This document shows, in pieces, positions 8,466 to 19,505 of a stretch of DNA of 64,000 nt. How positions within the stretch are numbered: position 1 is the first letter of the stretch; every line of letters starts with the position of its first letter. The translations under genes were made by a program, and so were the position numbers. The notes beneath the pieces are model-generated. The model was not told the origin of the DNA. It ran no database searches and saw only the letters and a list, made by a program, of their open reading frames with translations. This stretch comes from Emydura subglobosa (taxonomy: Eukaryota > Chordata > Testudines > Chelidae), in NCBI GenBank assembly GCA_007922225.1, contig ML680088.1:15941967-16005966 (forward strand), in the 5' to 3' direction.

Positions 8466-11410
8466 TACCATTAATGTTCCTTGATCCTCCATGTCTTTCT
8501 CCCACACTTTCCTCGTCATCTGGAATGTCCGAATTGCCACGCTTTCCCTAGTTGCCTCCCCTTCTCTTTAAATCCCACATCAAGTCCATCTCTTCTCCTC
8601 TGACTTTTGATGATTTATAACCAACTACCTAATACAACAGACAAATCTATTTGTGGCTAGCGTGCATGCTCTGCTCTCTCTGTCAGTTCTTTCTGAAAGA
8701 TGGAATCGGGTGTGACACACAGAGAATCCAGATTTTTCTTGCCTGATTTCCATTTTCAGTGGGTTTGGAGCCATGGGTTTTGGCTCTTCCGCTTGCTGCC
8801 TGTCTTATCCCAGGTGAGATATATGCTAAGGGGGAGAACGTGTTCCAGAACCATTGGGATGAACAGCAGTTACAAGGAACCAAGCACCTTGAGGTCATTG
8901 TCCACACTATTCTGGCCATCTTTCTCCCAGAGGATGCATTCACTGTGAATATCCCAGGGTCTGAACTGGAGGCTTTCATATTCTCTCCGTGTCATGTGTA
9001 AGAGTATTTAGAGTGATGCTGTGATAAGGACAATCAAATGTGAGTCAGTTTGCTTTGTGAATGCCCCTTAAAACTTGACACTACATTCTGCTGCTGGATT
9101 TCCTGCCTTTGAGAGTACATCACCATTCGGGGGAACAGGGGTAGTGTGTGGGAGCACACGCAAGACCATAGTCAAACCCCTCCCCTGCAGGCTAAGCGCA
9201 TTGCTAGTGTGTGTTATGCACTTTGTCACCAGAAGTTCCACAGTCAGTCCCAGACTGTGGTCCCCAAGATCTCAAGAAGATGAGCATCTGCACCCTAATA
9301 CAGTCCTAGAGATGCATAGGGTGTGGCTGTGGCTCTGAAAGAAATCATCCTGCTGGAATCTAGGGGTGTCGGATATGGGATATGTGCCTCTTTCAATAAC
9401 TTGTAGCGTACAATAGCAGGCGCATGTCCAGTATAACTTCAATCATGCAGGGCAGGTCGCAGATAGTTCCAACTAATTGTCTATTAGCACATTAAAATGT
9501 ATGCAGATGAGATGCCTAACATTCTTGTCATTCTCCAGGCCGGTCTCAAGAGTCCTGGGCTGTTCCCCTAAGTGCTGGGGCTGAGGGTGATGTCTGCTAG
9601 CTTCCAGCTGATTCTCTCCCGCTTTAGCTGCCTTTGCAGGAAGCTTGCTGGCAAGCCAGGCTCCTTTCTCCCACCTCCTACTTGTTGCCACTGTCTGCTC
9701 AGTGTCCCAAGTGCCAACTTGCCCTCCAGGTTGGTGGGAATGAACGACACTTCCCTTGTCACAGCCATATGCCTTCGGAGCACTTTATTTGCATTTTGTT
9801 GCTTACTCATCCAGTCCCCTTTATTTACATCTATAAGTGTGTCAAAGCGGTCTAAAGCATTTCCTCCCTGGCAGGGGTGCAATGACCTCACTGGGAACTT
9901 TCTGAAGCTGGGCTGTCTGACAGGTGAGTCAGTAACTTTCCTCCCAGCTCACAGAAGGACGGCCCGCCTCCAAAACACACCCAGACCCAGCAGCACTCAA
10001 GATATTACGTCAGGCTCTTTAGAAATCCTCTGACTTGAGCAAGAGGCCCCCCGGCTCGACAGCCTTTCCCTGTGTTGTGGTTGAGACAGAGGCCTTGGTC
10101 TCTCATTGGGTGCAAAAATCTCCTGAGGGCTGGTCATTATGGGGCTCTTCTTGGCCACCTTCAGCTCGTCCCATCGTCGGGGAACTCACTGGGACTGTCT
10201 GGGTTCCTCAGCCAGTCAGATTGCTCCATTGACGGACCGCGCCAAACCATGGCCATGTGAGCCGGTGGCGCCTTATGGGAGAGGAGGAGGCGGGGGAGAG
10301 AGCTGGGTCCAGGGAGCCCTGGTGCCTAAGATCTAATGCCTGGTGCGTGAGCGCTAACTACAGTGTTAGCCGACCCTCCCTTCTCTGCTGGGCTCCCGGC
10401 TCTGCTGCGGGGTGGGAGCAGCAGTGCCAGGGAGGCTCTCGGCCCACTTAGACGAGCCCGCGCCAGGCCTGCCTTGATTTGGCCCACTGGACGTAACGTG
10501 CCTGCAGCACGGCCGATGAGATGCCCCTGGGGTGGGCTGCTCAGCCCGGCTCAGCAGCAGCAAAGTGGTCAGGAAAGTGGGAGCTGGCTTGCCTTGCCCA
10601 TCCATGGGAGAGAGCAGGATCTAGCCAAGGCATGTCAGTGCCACAGGAGGGTGTTTTTACATGCCCAATCCCTTTCCCTTCCCCTAGGAACGTTCCCTTC
10701 CCAACGGGCGTTACTGCCTCCTCAAGAAAGGGCAGACCCCTGCTCCCAAGCCAGCATCACAGGCTTCTCCTCACAAAAGCTGCTTCCTCCCACTGCAATT
10801 CAGGGAGAGTCCTCCCCTGGGAGCATCTCCACGGCTCCAGTCAAGACACACACAGCATTTCCACACAACTTAAGACACCAAACCCTCTATAAGGAACACC
10901 TACCTTTGGGAAAGCCTGCCCCCACTCTATTCCCCAGGACCACACATTCACTTCATTAACCACCTCCCCAAGATTGGTGACTCATCTGGGAGAAAACCTG
11001 AGCTGTCTCCTTGGCTTCCTCTGCTACGAGACAATCAATTTTCTCCACGTGGCCTTCTATGGAGGTGGTGGTGTATTCAAGCTGAAGACTAAAGGCCCAA
11101 TCCTGAAGTATTTACTCTGTCCCTTATGCAGGCAACTGTCCTACTGAAGCAGAGGACTGGCCCCAATATAGGTTTGTTGTGCATAAGAACAGGATCTTGG
11201 TGGCGTTGATGCCCCTGAGAGCGTGAGAAAAGTAAGAACCACAGATGGGCTCAGAGGTCTAAATGTGTTGTCTTTTCTTGAATACATGGAAGGGCGCGGA
11301 GATAGAAAAGGTTCTTAAACCAAATGTTCAAGACCTCAGGGCCTGGTGTTCAAGATCTCAGATGGGGTCAGCTTTTCCAAAGAGGCCAGGTCCCAGGTAG
11401 GCGCCTCAAG
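8466..11410. other. Unassigned 2.9 kb, no gene recognised
   Basis: No repeat or protein domain was recognised with confidence. It contains a GC-richer part at about 10240-10620 and a 198-codon plus-strand frame, 10363-10959, with no recognisable motif. An exon lacking familiar motifs cannot be excluded by eye. Confidence 0.35.
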
Positions 11411-11413
11411 AGA

Positions 11414-11463
11414 GGCCAGATTTTCAAAAGTGCTCTGCACCCAACACGCTGGAAATCTGGCCC
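11414..11463. repeat. Short palindromic MITE
   Basis: GGCCAGATTTTCAAAAGTGC at the left pairs imperfectly with TGGAAATCTGGCCC at the right, enclosing 'TCTGCACCCAACACGC'. It looks like the collapsed form of a sauropsid fold-back element with GGCCAGATTTTC termini. Confidence 0.5.
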
Positions 11464-12356
11464 GGAACATCCCGGAACCAAATTCCATTGCCTCCAGCGG
11501 AGTTACACCAAGGATAAGCATGGCCTGTGGTATTTACATGGCTGTGTCTGAAAGCCTAAGACTAACAGAGCCGAGGCAATAACAGGCTGTCCCAAGAAGC
11601 CCCTGGTGTCAAGGCCGCCTTGCTGTGTGCAGCTGGGTGTGTGTTATTTCTTATATAAGGTTCAGAATGTTCCGTCTATTAGGCTGAACACCCAAGGGTG
11701 CTTCTGAATAAGCTTGGAGACAATGGTATGAACAGAATGTGGGACAGATTTAACCAGCAGCTCATTAAGTTACTAAATGTGCATGATGGGAGTCCACGAG
11801 TTAAAGGGATGCATATTAAGGGGAAGAAAAAAATCTTCCTTTTATCTTGTCCTCTTTTCTTCTTTCTGGGCTAGCTTCCCGAAGGAGCTAATGACTGCCA
11901 TTTGCCTGCTTCGTATTCCAATAAATGACTGTCCTGCTAGTCATTATTTAGCTATCTCAAAAATGTACCCAGCCGTTCTAGTAAAATTCCTGATAACTTC
12001 TGTGTTTGTAAGGGGCTGGCAGCTCTGGAACTGCTGATGGCCATTATGAAATAGCAGCTGCTTTGTAAGTACAACGTCCCTCAATTAGCACTGGAATGAT
12101 TTATGTAGCCTTGAAAGGAGATAAGTGAGCAGGAAAATGTAGGTTTGCATTTCTTCTTTGAGCAATCTGGCCTAATGTCTCCCTCTTTGTCTTTTCTTCT
12201 TCTCTCTCTCTTATGGGGTGTCCATCATGGTGTCTTCTGTCTTCGGTTTCTTTGTGTTCCTCTTCAATCATTTTTCCACCTTAGTCTGAATTTCTAATGA
12301 TCGGGCGCCCCCCCCCCCCTTGTGACTGGAGATAGTAAGCTAGATCTTTCTTGCGT
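11464..12356. other. Unassigned, includes a C homopolymer
   Basis: No coding domain. A run of C lies at about 12308-12319. The rest looks like unique or very old repeat DNA. Confidence 0.4.
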
Positions 12357-12605
12357 TTCATAGATTCACAGATTCATTGGGCCAGAAGGGACGCCTCTGA
12401 TCACGGAGGCTGATCGTCTGCATAACGCAGGCACAAGAATCTCTTCCCTGCATGAAAACCAAATTTCTGGGGGAATTACTGCATATCTTTTAGTGAGACC
12501 TCCAATCTTGATTTAAAGACTGGGAGTGAGGGAGAGTCCACCACTTCTCCCTGTAACTGTTCCAGTGACTAATGACACTGTTTAATGCTTTGCCCCTTAT
12601 TTCCA
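12357..12605 (-). repeat. CR1 LINE 3' end, antisense
   Basis: It opens with the octamer-like CATAGATTCACAGATTCATT, then GGGCCAGAAGGGAC, the reverse complement of the CR1 3' terminus. CCTCCAATCTTGATTTAAAG, GAGAGTCCACCACTTCTC and 'GTTCCAGTGACTAATGACAC' follow in the expected antisense order. It is 5' truncated and has no intact frame. Confidence 0.88.
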
Positions 12606-13194
12606 AGGGCATGGCCCTGTAGTTCACCAAATCATCAGCTGCCAGCCCACCAAAACACAGGGTGACTCTGCAAATGGGAGCACACCTACAGATGCAGGTG
12701 TCGTATGTGACAGAGGAAAGACTGTGATAGAGAGGCACTTCCTACGCCAATGAGTGAGGTGCCTGCACAGGAGAGATGTCCTCAAGCTAGCAGGAATCCT
12801 AAAAGTCATCTCAGCAAATGGTGCTGAGGACAAACTGGGCCTGGCGCCGGGGGAACGGCAGCAGCGGTTACCTTGCATGACAGTGGCTCAGGTGCTAATT
12901 TGTAATAGAGAGGTGCTGGGACTCAAGCAATTTTTTTACACTCATAACTGATGTAGCAAGCCCAGAGGTGTTGGGGCTATGAACTTCCAGGCCTAGCATT
13001 GCCGGGGCTCAGCTCTAGTGAGCCATGGCACAAATTAAGCACTGAGTGGCTCAAACCCCAACCGTTGCGAGACGCTAGCATGGACAGGTCTCACTCACTT
13101 CTGACAGATATCTGTGGAGTCTTTCTGTCTTGCAGAGCTTGCCTGTCTGAGGTACTTTCTGGGCCCCATCCCAATGGTATGTGAGACCACACAG
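12606..13194. other. Unassigned, no feature recognised
   Basis: No repeat termini or protein domains recognised. Confidence 0.4.
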
Positions 13195-13390
13195 CCTCTG
13201 TAACCGGTTTATCCTCCCAGCGCCCCACCGAGGCTGGCAAGTACTGCTCTCCCCATTTCACAGAGCGGGAAATGAGGCCCAGGGACTTGCCCGGGGTCAC
13301 CTAGAATCAGCTGCAGCACAGGAGGGAAGTGTGAAGCCAGGTCTCCTGAGCCTCAGACTAGCGCTAACCCCTACGCCATCTTTCCCCTTG
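13195..13390 (-). repeat. MIR SINE, antisense
   Basis: CCCCATTTCACAGAGCGGGA, AATGAGGCCCAGGGACTTGC, CCGGGGTCACCTAGAATCAG and 'GGAAGTGTGAAGCCAGGTCTCC' reproduce reverse-strand MIR ('ccccattttacagatgaggaaactgaggc...cttgcccaaggtcacacagc'). It ends at GCGCTAACCCCTACGCCATC, the complement of the tRNA-like head. Confidence 0.85.
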
Positions 13391-14163
13391 TACCATAGCG
13401 TGCCGTCACACCAAAAATCCTCGTGAAGTAAATTGAAGTGGGTGTGTGTTTGTGGCACAGTTCTCAGGTAGAACAGAGGTAGGCTATTTTCCCTGCAGTT
13501 TGCTTGGCTAAGCAGCAGCCTTGGTGTGTCTGAACAAGCCTGACAAATTCCTCATCCCTCTTTCCTGCGCTGGGCCGGCTGCTTGACATTCTTTGCATAT
13601 AAACAATAAACAGCCTGCTATTATCCTGCCATGCTTTGAATAACTGTGGCTATTTTTTCTCTTCCCAGAATTCTAGAAAGGCAACAAATTCCATGTGGTT
13701 TCTGAGTCAACTTTTTTTTTTTTCCTCTCTTTTCTTTCTTTCCCACCACCTCGGTGACCTTGGAAAACCAGGCAGCAGAGCTATAGTCCTCTCTCCTCAG
13801 CGATGCTCGTTACGTGACTGCACTTGTATTAGCAATCTCATGGTGCCAAGCAGCTGTGAGGGGGAATATTTAGGGCCAAATCTAGTCTCTCTCATTGACT
13901 TCAGGGAGAGAAGCCCTTCATGTATTGGGGGGTGGTTGGATTCTCTAGCACGGAGAGGCTAGAAATCTCATGGGGATTCAATTGTACTTGAAATCTTTAC
14001 ATGAGAAGGGAATCGCTCTTAACAAAGGTACTCTACCTACAGTGCTACAGCCTCGAATCAGGACAGCAACTCTACTCAGCTCTTGCTTAAGTGCTTTGCT
14101 GCACCAGGGCCTTAATGGCTTGGCAAAACTGATTCAAAACTGTGTTGATGGATCATGCTCACT
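13391..14163. other. Unassigned, short T-rich run
   Basis: A T-rich run lies near 13711-13722. No gene or repeat family was recognised. Confidence 0.4.
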
Positions 14164-14164
14164 T

Positions 14165-14388
14165 GGGTTGTCTACACTAGCAAACGTTGTGTCCATTCTC
14201 CAGCAACAGTGCAGCTGCCTCAGCGTTGGCAGGAATGTAGACCGATCCTCAAGTGCTTCCAGCACTGTGCCAGGACAGTCGCAGTGTGTGAGAGCATTGA
14301 CATTACATAATGCTTGAAAGGGCCTAGGCTTTGCCTCCAATAGTAATTGCTGGGAAATGGGTACAAAGATTTCTAATGTGGACCAGCC
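14165..14388. mobile_element. 224-bp TIR element (MITE)
   Basis: The left end GGGTTGTCTACACTAGCAAA and the right end TTCTAATGTGGACCAGCC are imperfect inverted repeats. The same terminal sequence (GGCCTTGTCTACACTAG...) bounds the larger element at 29334-30279. It has no coding capacity, so it would have depended on a transposase supplied elsewhere. Confidence 0.6.
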
Positions 14389-14597
14389 TTGGTCTGCCAC
14401 TGTAGAGTATTTTTAAAAGACAGCCAGGCGTGGTCTATGCTGGCTGGGTGAGCCATGCTCAAAGCAAGTGATAACGAGCCTTTTTTAAACCATTTTAGTA
14501 TGAGCCATGCTGGTAAGGCTGATGTGCTGTCCATAAGACGGAGCGATGACACTAAGATGCTATGTTGGATGACTCTGATTTGCTCTGCAGGGGTGAG

Positions 14598-15055
14598 CAT
14601 AGAATCATAGACATGTCAGGCTGGGAGGGACTTGAAGTCATCAAGTCCATCCAGCCTCCAATGCCATCCCTGACAGGTGTTTGTCCAACCCATTCTTCAA
14701 AACCTCCAGTGACGGGGATTCCACAGATTCCCTGGAAAACCTATTCCACAGCTTAGATACCCTTACAGCTAGTACGTTTTTCCTAATATCTAACCTAAAT
14801 CTCCCTTGCTGCAGACTAAGCACCTTACATCTTGTCCTACCACCCGCGGACATGGAGAACAATCAATCCCCATCCTCTTTAAAACACCCCTTAACATATT
14901 TGTAAACTGTTCTCAGGTCCCACTTCAGTCTTCTTTTCTCACGACTAAACATGCCCTGTTTTTTTTAGCCTTCTCTCATAGGGCAGGTTTTCTAAACCTT
15001 TGATCATTTTTGTTGCTCTCCTCTGGATTCTCTCTAATTTGTCCCCATCTTGTTA
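14598..15055 (-). repeat. CR1 LINE 3' part, antisense, with residual coding frame
   Basis: It starts with CATAGAATCATAGAC and GGCTGGGAGGGACTTGAAGT, the antisense CR1 terminus of the bird/crocodile-like type. The minus frame at about 14641-14862 still reads FRLDIRKN...WNRFSRESVESPSLEVL, the conserved end of the CR1 polyprotein. TTTTGTTGCTCTCCTCTGGA near 15007-15026 is the antisense of the segment after the RT palm. Truncated and inactive. Confidence 0.9.
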
Positions 15056-16972
15056 CGTGTACCATTTCCCTTTTATGGACCACATTGTGATACCCTCACT
15101 CGCCTTCAGTTCTTTACATCATGGGTATACTCTCTGAACTCAGAGGGAGGAAGGACAGCAGAGCCCTTATAGAAAGTCTATAGGAATGTGTCTGCTACCA
15201 TTCACTCCCACTGTTAAGTATATTTGCCTCTGTCCTCCTTTTCCATGAACTCTCGTGTGATCATATGTCACTGGTGTGAGCAATCGCAGAAAGCAAACTT
15301 CAGAATCTCACCCAGGAGTATTTATGGAAACCAAATTTCAGATTCACATGTGCATCTATTTACACGAGCAGTACTTGTGAACTCAGCTAATCAGGGAACA
15401 AGCAGCAATATCACGTGGCTTACTTGACCAATCGCAAACAGCAAATGTAGCAAATACTCCCAAAGAAATGGTCATGGTCAATGTGGTGCCTTAAAATTTA
15501 GCAAAAATAATGGGTGGTTAACTTTAAAATCTGCTCACGGACATTCCAAGAGCAGAACAAGAGATTGGGTCCATTCCTTATGGTGAACGATAAGTTGTAG
15601 GCTGGGAGCATCTGCAAGTTAGGACTCCAATTCTATGCAGTTGAGTGACTAACTTCCCTAGCTTCCATTGAAAATCCTAGTCCTAATGTTTATACGTTTG
15701 CTGAGAATTTCATGTGCTTTCAGTTATCTACCCCTCCCCTTCCTTTAGCAGCACTGGCTTCTCTTTCTTCCAAGTGACCCCTGCCCCACCCCTTTGCGTT
15801 CTTTCATTCCTCCACAATACATGTTGATTGAGAGACACACACCCTTATTGGGCAAAGATATTTCCTGACACTTGATTTCAACACTAACATGTCCTTGCAG
15901 AAATCCACGCCCAGAGCCTCAGTCCCCGCTGTTGGTAGCTATATTCTGCTCGTTGTTGGCTCGGCATGCAGGTTGAGTGAGGTTGTGGGAGAGCCTTCCT
16001 ACAGCCTGCATGTACCCTGCCTGCAGATCACATGGGTTGAGTATCCTGTAGACTGCACTTATTCAGGGAACTGTATCTCCTACTGCCTAGGTGCCTGCAT
16101 GCGGCTTGCACCTATCAGAGGTTCTTTACCCAGCTTGCATCAATCCTGGATTCTACCTGCAAAATCTATATGTACAAATTGTTTGTGGCAGGGATCTGGC
16201 GTGCTGCGTGTGAATGTCAGGGACCATGTCTGCTATCTCTTGATGCTGCAGTTATGGCATCTTTGCCTAGCTCCCTGCATAGCCACAAGTCCCAGCCTTG
16301 AGAAAAATGACATCTTCCCATGGTCAACATATTTTTTTCCAGCAAGTTAGTTCACATGGAAAATGAATCAGTCCCTTCTTGACTGAGGAATGGTTATGTG
16401 GGTCACCTAATCACACATTCCTCATAGCTGGGAGTCATCATTTAGTCACTGCTGAGGTGGAGAGATCAGTTATAGGAAGATTAGCTCCTCCTCTTCCCCG
16501 TATTCACTGATAAGAAACAAGTTCCATCCCGCGTACGTGGAACAATAAAAGCCGTCTCTGTTGTGTCAGATACATAACCAGGTCGTACTGACAACTTGGC
16601 CTCTCTACATAACGAACTGCAATGGTGCTGCTCAGCTAGCATGAATGTCAGTATTTCTTCGCCTCGCCCTTGTTCAGCTTGGCCATTAGCTGCGGCAGCG
16701 AAATGTCCGATTCCCAATGCATGGCTGAAGTAGTATGGAGAAGTGCAGGAAGTAAAGTGCTTTCCGCCCCCGCCCACTTGTGGGAACCTGGAAAGTAATA
16801 TTCATAATTATTTCTCACAGGTACCTCCACAATGGGATAAATAGCTCATTAGCTGTATTGCTCATATATTTCAAACATCTGTGGCAATAGCCATTAAAAT
16901 GCTGGCAAACATAGTCCCGGTTATGTTATTAAATATATGTCAGAGTTCATTCTCTGCTAAACACACCATGGC
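15056..16972. other. Unassigned 1.9 kb, no feature recognised
   Basis: Several frames under 155 codons (for example 15889-16350 plus) without recognisable domains. No repeat termini recognised. Confidence 0.38.
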
Positions 16973-16973
16973 C

Positions 16974-17062
16974 CAGATTCTGAGCTGGTGTAAATCCGCG
17001 TAACTCTGTTGAAATCAATGGCGCTACACTGATGTACACCAGGTGAGGATCTGGCCCGCTGT
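16974..17062. repeat. Near-complete palindromic MITE, about 89 bp
   Basis: CCAGATTCTGAGCTGGTGTA followed by AATCCGCGTAACTCTGTTGA forms the left arm. The right arm, ending CTACACTGATGTACACCAGG then TGAGGATCTGG, is its reverse complement with scattered mismatches. The single strand would fold over almost the full length. Confidence 0.7.
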
Positions 17063-17075
17063 TCTTCTATACATT

Positions 17076-17136
17076 GGGCCAAATTCAATCCTTGTGTCGT
17101 TCCACTTCTGGCAGTGGATGGATTTGGCCCATTGCA
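17076..17136. repeat. Short inverted-repeat element next to the previous one
   Basis: TTGGGCCAAATTCAATCC at the left and GGATGGATTTGGCCCA at the right are inverted copies, with a GGCAGTGGATGG centre. It lies about 15 bp from the 16974-17062 palindrome, so the two may be remnants of one insertion. Confidence 0.5.
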
Positions 17137-17689
17137 TATTAATAAGAGTCCCGTATACAAAGAAATTGTGCGTGCTTGGAAATATTGTAATGTGTTTGGC
17201 CTAGCATGTTCTTTATGTACTGATGTTTTTATAAATACCAGTCTCAATGTCTTCTGCTATCCCCATCTCCTGCAGACTGGGATGCAAAATGCTCCATGCC
17301 TGATGCCAGGTTAGTAAACTGGGATTGGGCCCTAATAACATTGTCAGGAATCTCTGCTCTTTTCTTGCTATTTTTTTCAAGCAGATGTTTGAAGAGTTTG
17401 GTTCCAGGTTCATCCATTGCTTGTTTAATCCCTGGAAAATTGTTGGAATATTTTAAATGCTCGGATAGCCATTGAGCAATGTAAATTGCCTGCTCATTTT
17501 CTGTGGCCCCACCTAGTCTCGGGGGAAGACGAGCCAGTTTTCATTAGGATATTTTCACAGATGCTGAGGTTCATCCTGAAAGGACAATTTAGACAGACAT
17601 TTCTAAGCTATTCTTAGAGACCCCCAGGCCCTTCTCAATGGTACCAACCCTCAGCATGTTGTAGGATTCTGACACATTCAGAGAATCAG
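17137..17689. other. Unassigned, no feature recognised
   Basis: No coding domain or repeat terminus recognised. Confidence 0.4.
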
Positions 17690-18655
17690 TTGAACATTTT
17701 CCGACACACATGTTTTTCATCAGAAAATACGCTCAAAAATGGCATTTTTCTATGGGGGAAAAATGGTTTTGGACAAAATGTGTTGCTTTTCTGAAATGTT
17801 TTGTTTTCAAAAGTTTTGGGTTAAAAAAAATCATTTCAAAATTGTGGGTTTTCCTCCCCATTGCTTTACAACTGTTTTCCAATTCACAAAAGTTGGAAAA
17901 GGGTCAGAAAGTGAGGGGAGGGAGTAGGTTTTGCCAATTGGAAAACAGTATGAAATGTTGGAAAGTGGAAAGGAAAGCTGCTTTTTCACATCTTTTCACT
18001 GTTTTAACTAAACAATAAAAAGGTGTGAAATGCACGGGGGGAGGGGAGGGGGGAGGGGGTGTTTCCCCACACTTTCTAACTGTTTTCCAACTGGCAAAAG
18101 TTAGAAAACAATCCAATAGTTGTATGAGAAGTGGAGGGAGAAACTACTTTTTGACACTTTCTTACTTTTTGATTCACCAACAAAAAGCACGTAGGGTTTC
18201 CTGCCTCCATATAATTTTTACCTACCCTCTCCCTTTTTTCCAGTAGAGAAAAGGAGGGAGAAGTAAAAAAAAGGGAAATAGTAAGGGACCCCAAAAATTA
18301 GTCAGTTTAAAAAATCTAAATCAAATGACATTTGGTATTTTCTCATTGTTTGCCTGTACTGCCACGTCTGTCTGTACATCCATGTTTTGTCTCGTATCTT
18401 ATTGCAAGCTCTTTGGGGCAGGGACTCTCTCTCTGATATGTGTTTATACAGTGCCTAGCATAGTGGGGTCCTGGTCCATGACCAAGGCTCCTAGGAGACA
18501 CAATTAATTAATTAATTAATAAGTAATTCAAAGTCAAAATGGAGTGGAAATTGTTGTGAAATTTCCCACAGGAAATCAAACTATTTCAACAGAAAAATTG
18601 TAGAGATTTTTCTCTGCAAAAAAATTCTGTGGGAAAAATAATCCCAGTTATTGAC
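17690..18655. repeat. Composite AT-rich block with internal repeats, interrupted by an L2-type tail
   Basis: The outer parts have the AT-rich fold-back style (GAAAATACGCTCAAAAATGG, TTTTGTTTTCAAAAGTTTTG, GGAAATTGTTGTGAAATTTC, ATTTTTCTCTGCAAAAAAAT). Inside, 'ACTGTTTTCCAA' units occur in direct orientation at about 17871 and 18079 and inverted at about 17930-17951 (TTTTGCCAATTGGAAAACAG). A G-rich run lies at about 18036-18060. The tail at 18395-18530 interrupts the block. Family unknown. Confidence 0.45.
18395..18530 (+). repeat. L2/MIR-type 3' tail with AATT microsatellite
   Basis: TTGCAAGCTCTTTGGGGCAG, GGACTCTCTCTCTGATATGT, ACAGTGCCTAGCATAGTGGG and GTCCTGGTCCATGACCAAGG match the tail module found four more times in this window. 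It ends in an (ATTA) run at about 18503-18521, the usual low-complexity end. Confidence 0.8.
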
Positions 18656-18684
18656 TAGCTCTGCTCATTATGCTTCTGGTATGT

Positions 18685-18845
18685 GAACCTCAGAGAGAAA
18701 GATATGAATAAAGCAAGAGACAAGGAAGGGGGAAATACTGGGGAAGTGAGGAGGACATCAAGGGATAGCAGGAAAAAGGAAAAGGAACAAGAACAGGAAG
18801 AAAGAACAAGGAAAAGAAAAGCAGAGACCAAACAAGAAGCCTTCT
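18685..18845 (+). repeat. Purine-rich low-complexity tract
   Basis: About 160 bp of almost pure A and G on the plus strand, for example GGAAAAAGGAAAAGGAACAA and GGAAAAGAAAAGCAGAG. It encodes a Lys/Arg/Glu-rich frame that reflects composition, not a protein family. Confidence 0.7.
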
Positions 18846-19414
18846 TGCAGGTCACTACATTCAGCAGAGCTGTCTGTTCGAGGCTTTTGTCTTTGCTATG
18901 AATAACAGAAATTGCATTTTTTAAAAAGGAAGCGTGGGACTGGCTGACATTTGGGAAACTAAATTCAATGTGGTGCAATTCAAGCCCCAAAAATTCCTTA
19001 TGTAACCCAGAGCAAGTGAACGAGGTTAGGGTGGAGAGATGTTGTCTCAGTGAAACGCCCTTTGAGTGGAACTGGAGGGCTGGTGCAGGGGAGCCATATG
19101 ACATGTGTACTTGGGTGTCCATCTGCGGACTCTTTGGTCACGCCCTGAGGCAGCATGGCATAGCACTCTAGGCATAGGACTTGAAAAGTCACTGTGCCTG
19201 TGTCCACACCAGTAATGCTGAAGTAGAAAGGGCTGATTGAATTTGTTTGAGCCTGGTGTCAATCAGGAGTAAATCCATCAGAGCTAAAAGAAGCACCAGC
19301 GCAGAACATCTGTGATGCCTTAATAAGGCCTTAGATGTTTATTTCATGGCCCTTTTGCCTCCTCCATTTAGGTCTTGCTTCAGGAAAGCAATTATTCCCA
19401 CACAGCAGCCCATT
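18846..19414. other. Unassigned, no feature recognised
   Basis: No repeat terminus or domain recognised. Confidence 0.4.
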
Positions 19415-19505
19415 GCTCTTCAAAACGGCCCTTGAGCATGTCCCTTAACTTTAAGCACATGCTTCAGGACCGTCCTGAATAGAGAGACTTACCTGAATTA
19501 GGCCC
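19415..19505. repeat. Fold-back MITE fragment of the 'TTAAGCACATGCTT' type
   Basis: GAGCATGTCCCTTAACTTTA, then AGCACATGCTTCAGGACC, then 'GAATTAGGCCCTG' is typical of a sauropsid fold-back element that also leaves traces at 23765-23870 and 24350-24482. Confidence 0.5.

Noticed and set aside
10363..10959. 198-codon plus-strand frame
   Set aside because: Starts in GC-rich DNA; the composition (Pro, Arg, Ser, Leu) is typical of chance frames, with no motif or splice context.
18683..18901. Lys/Arg/Glu-rich frame looking like a charged nuclear protein
   Set aside because: It is a direct translation of the purine-rich low-complexity tract.
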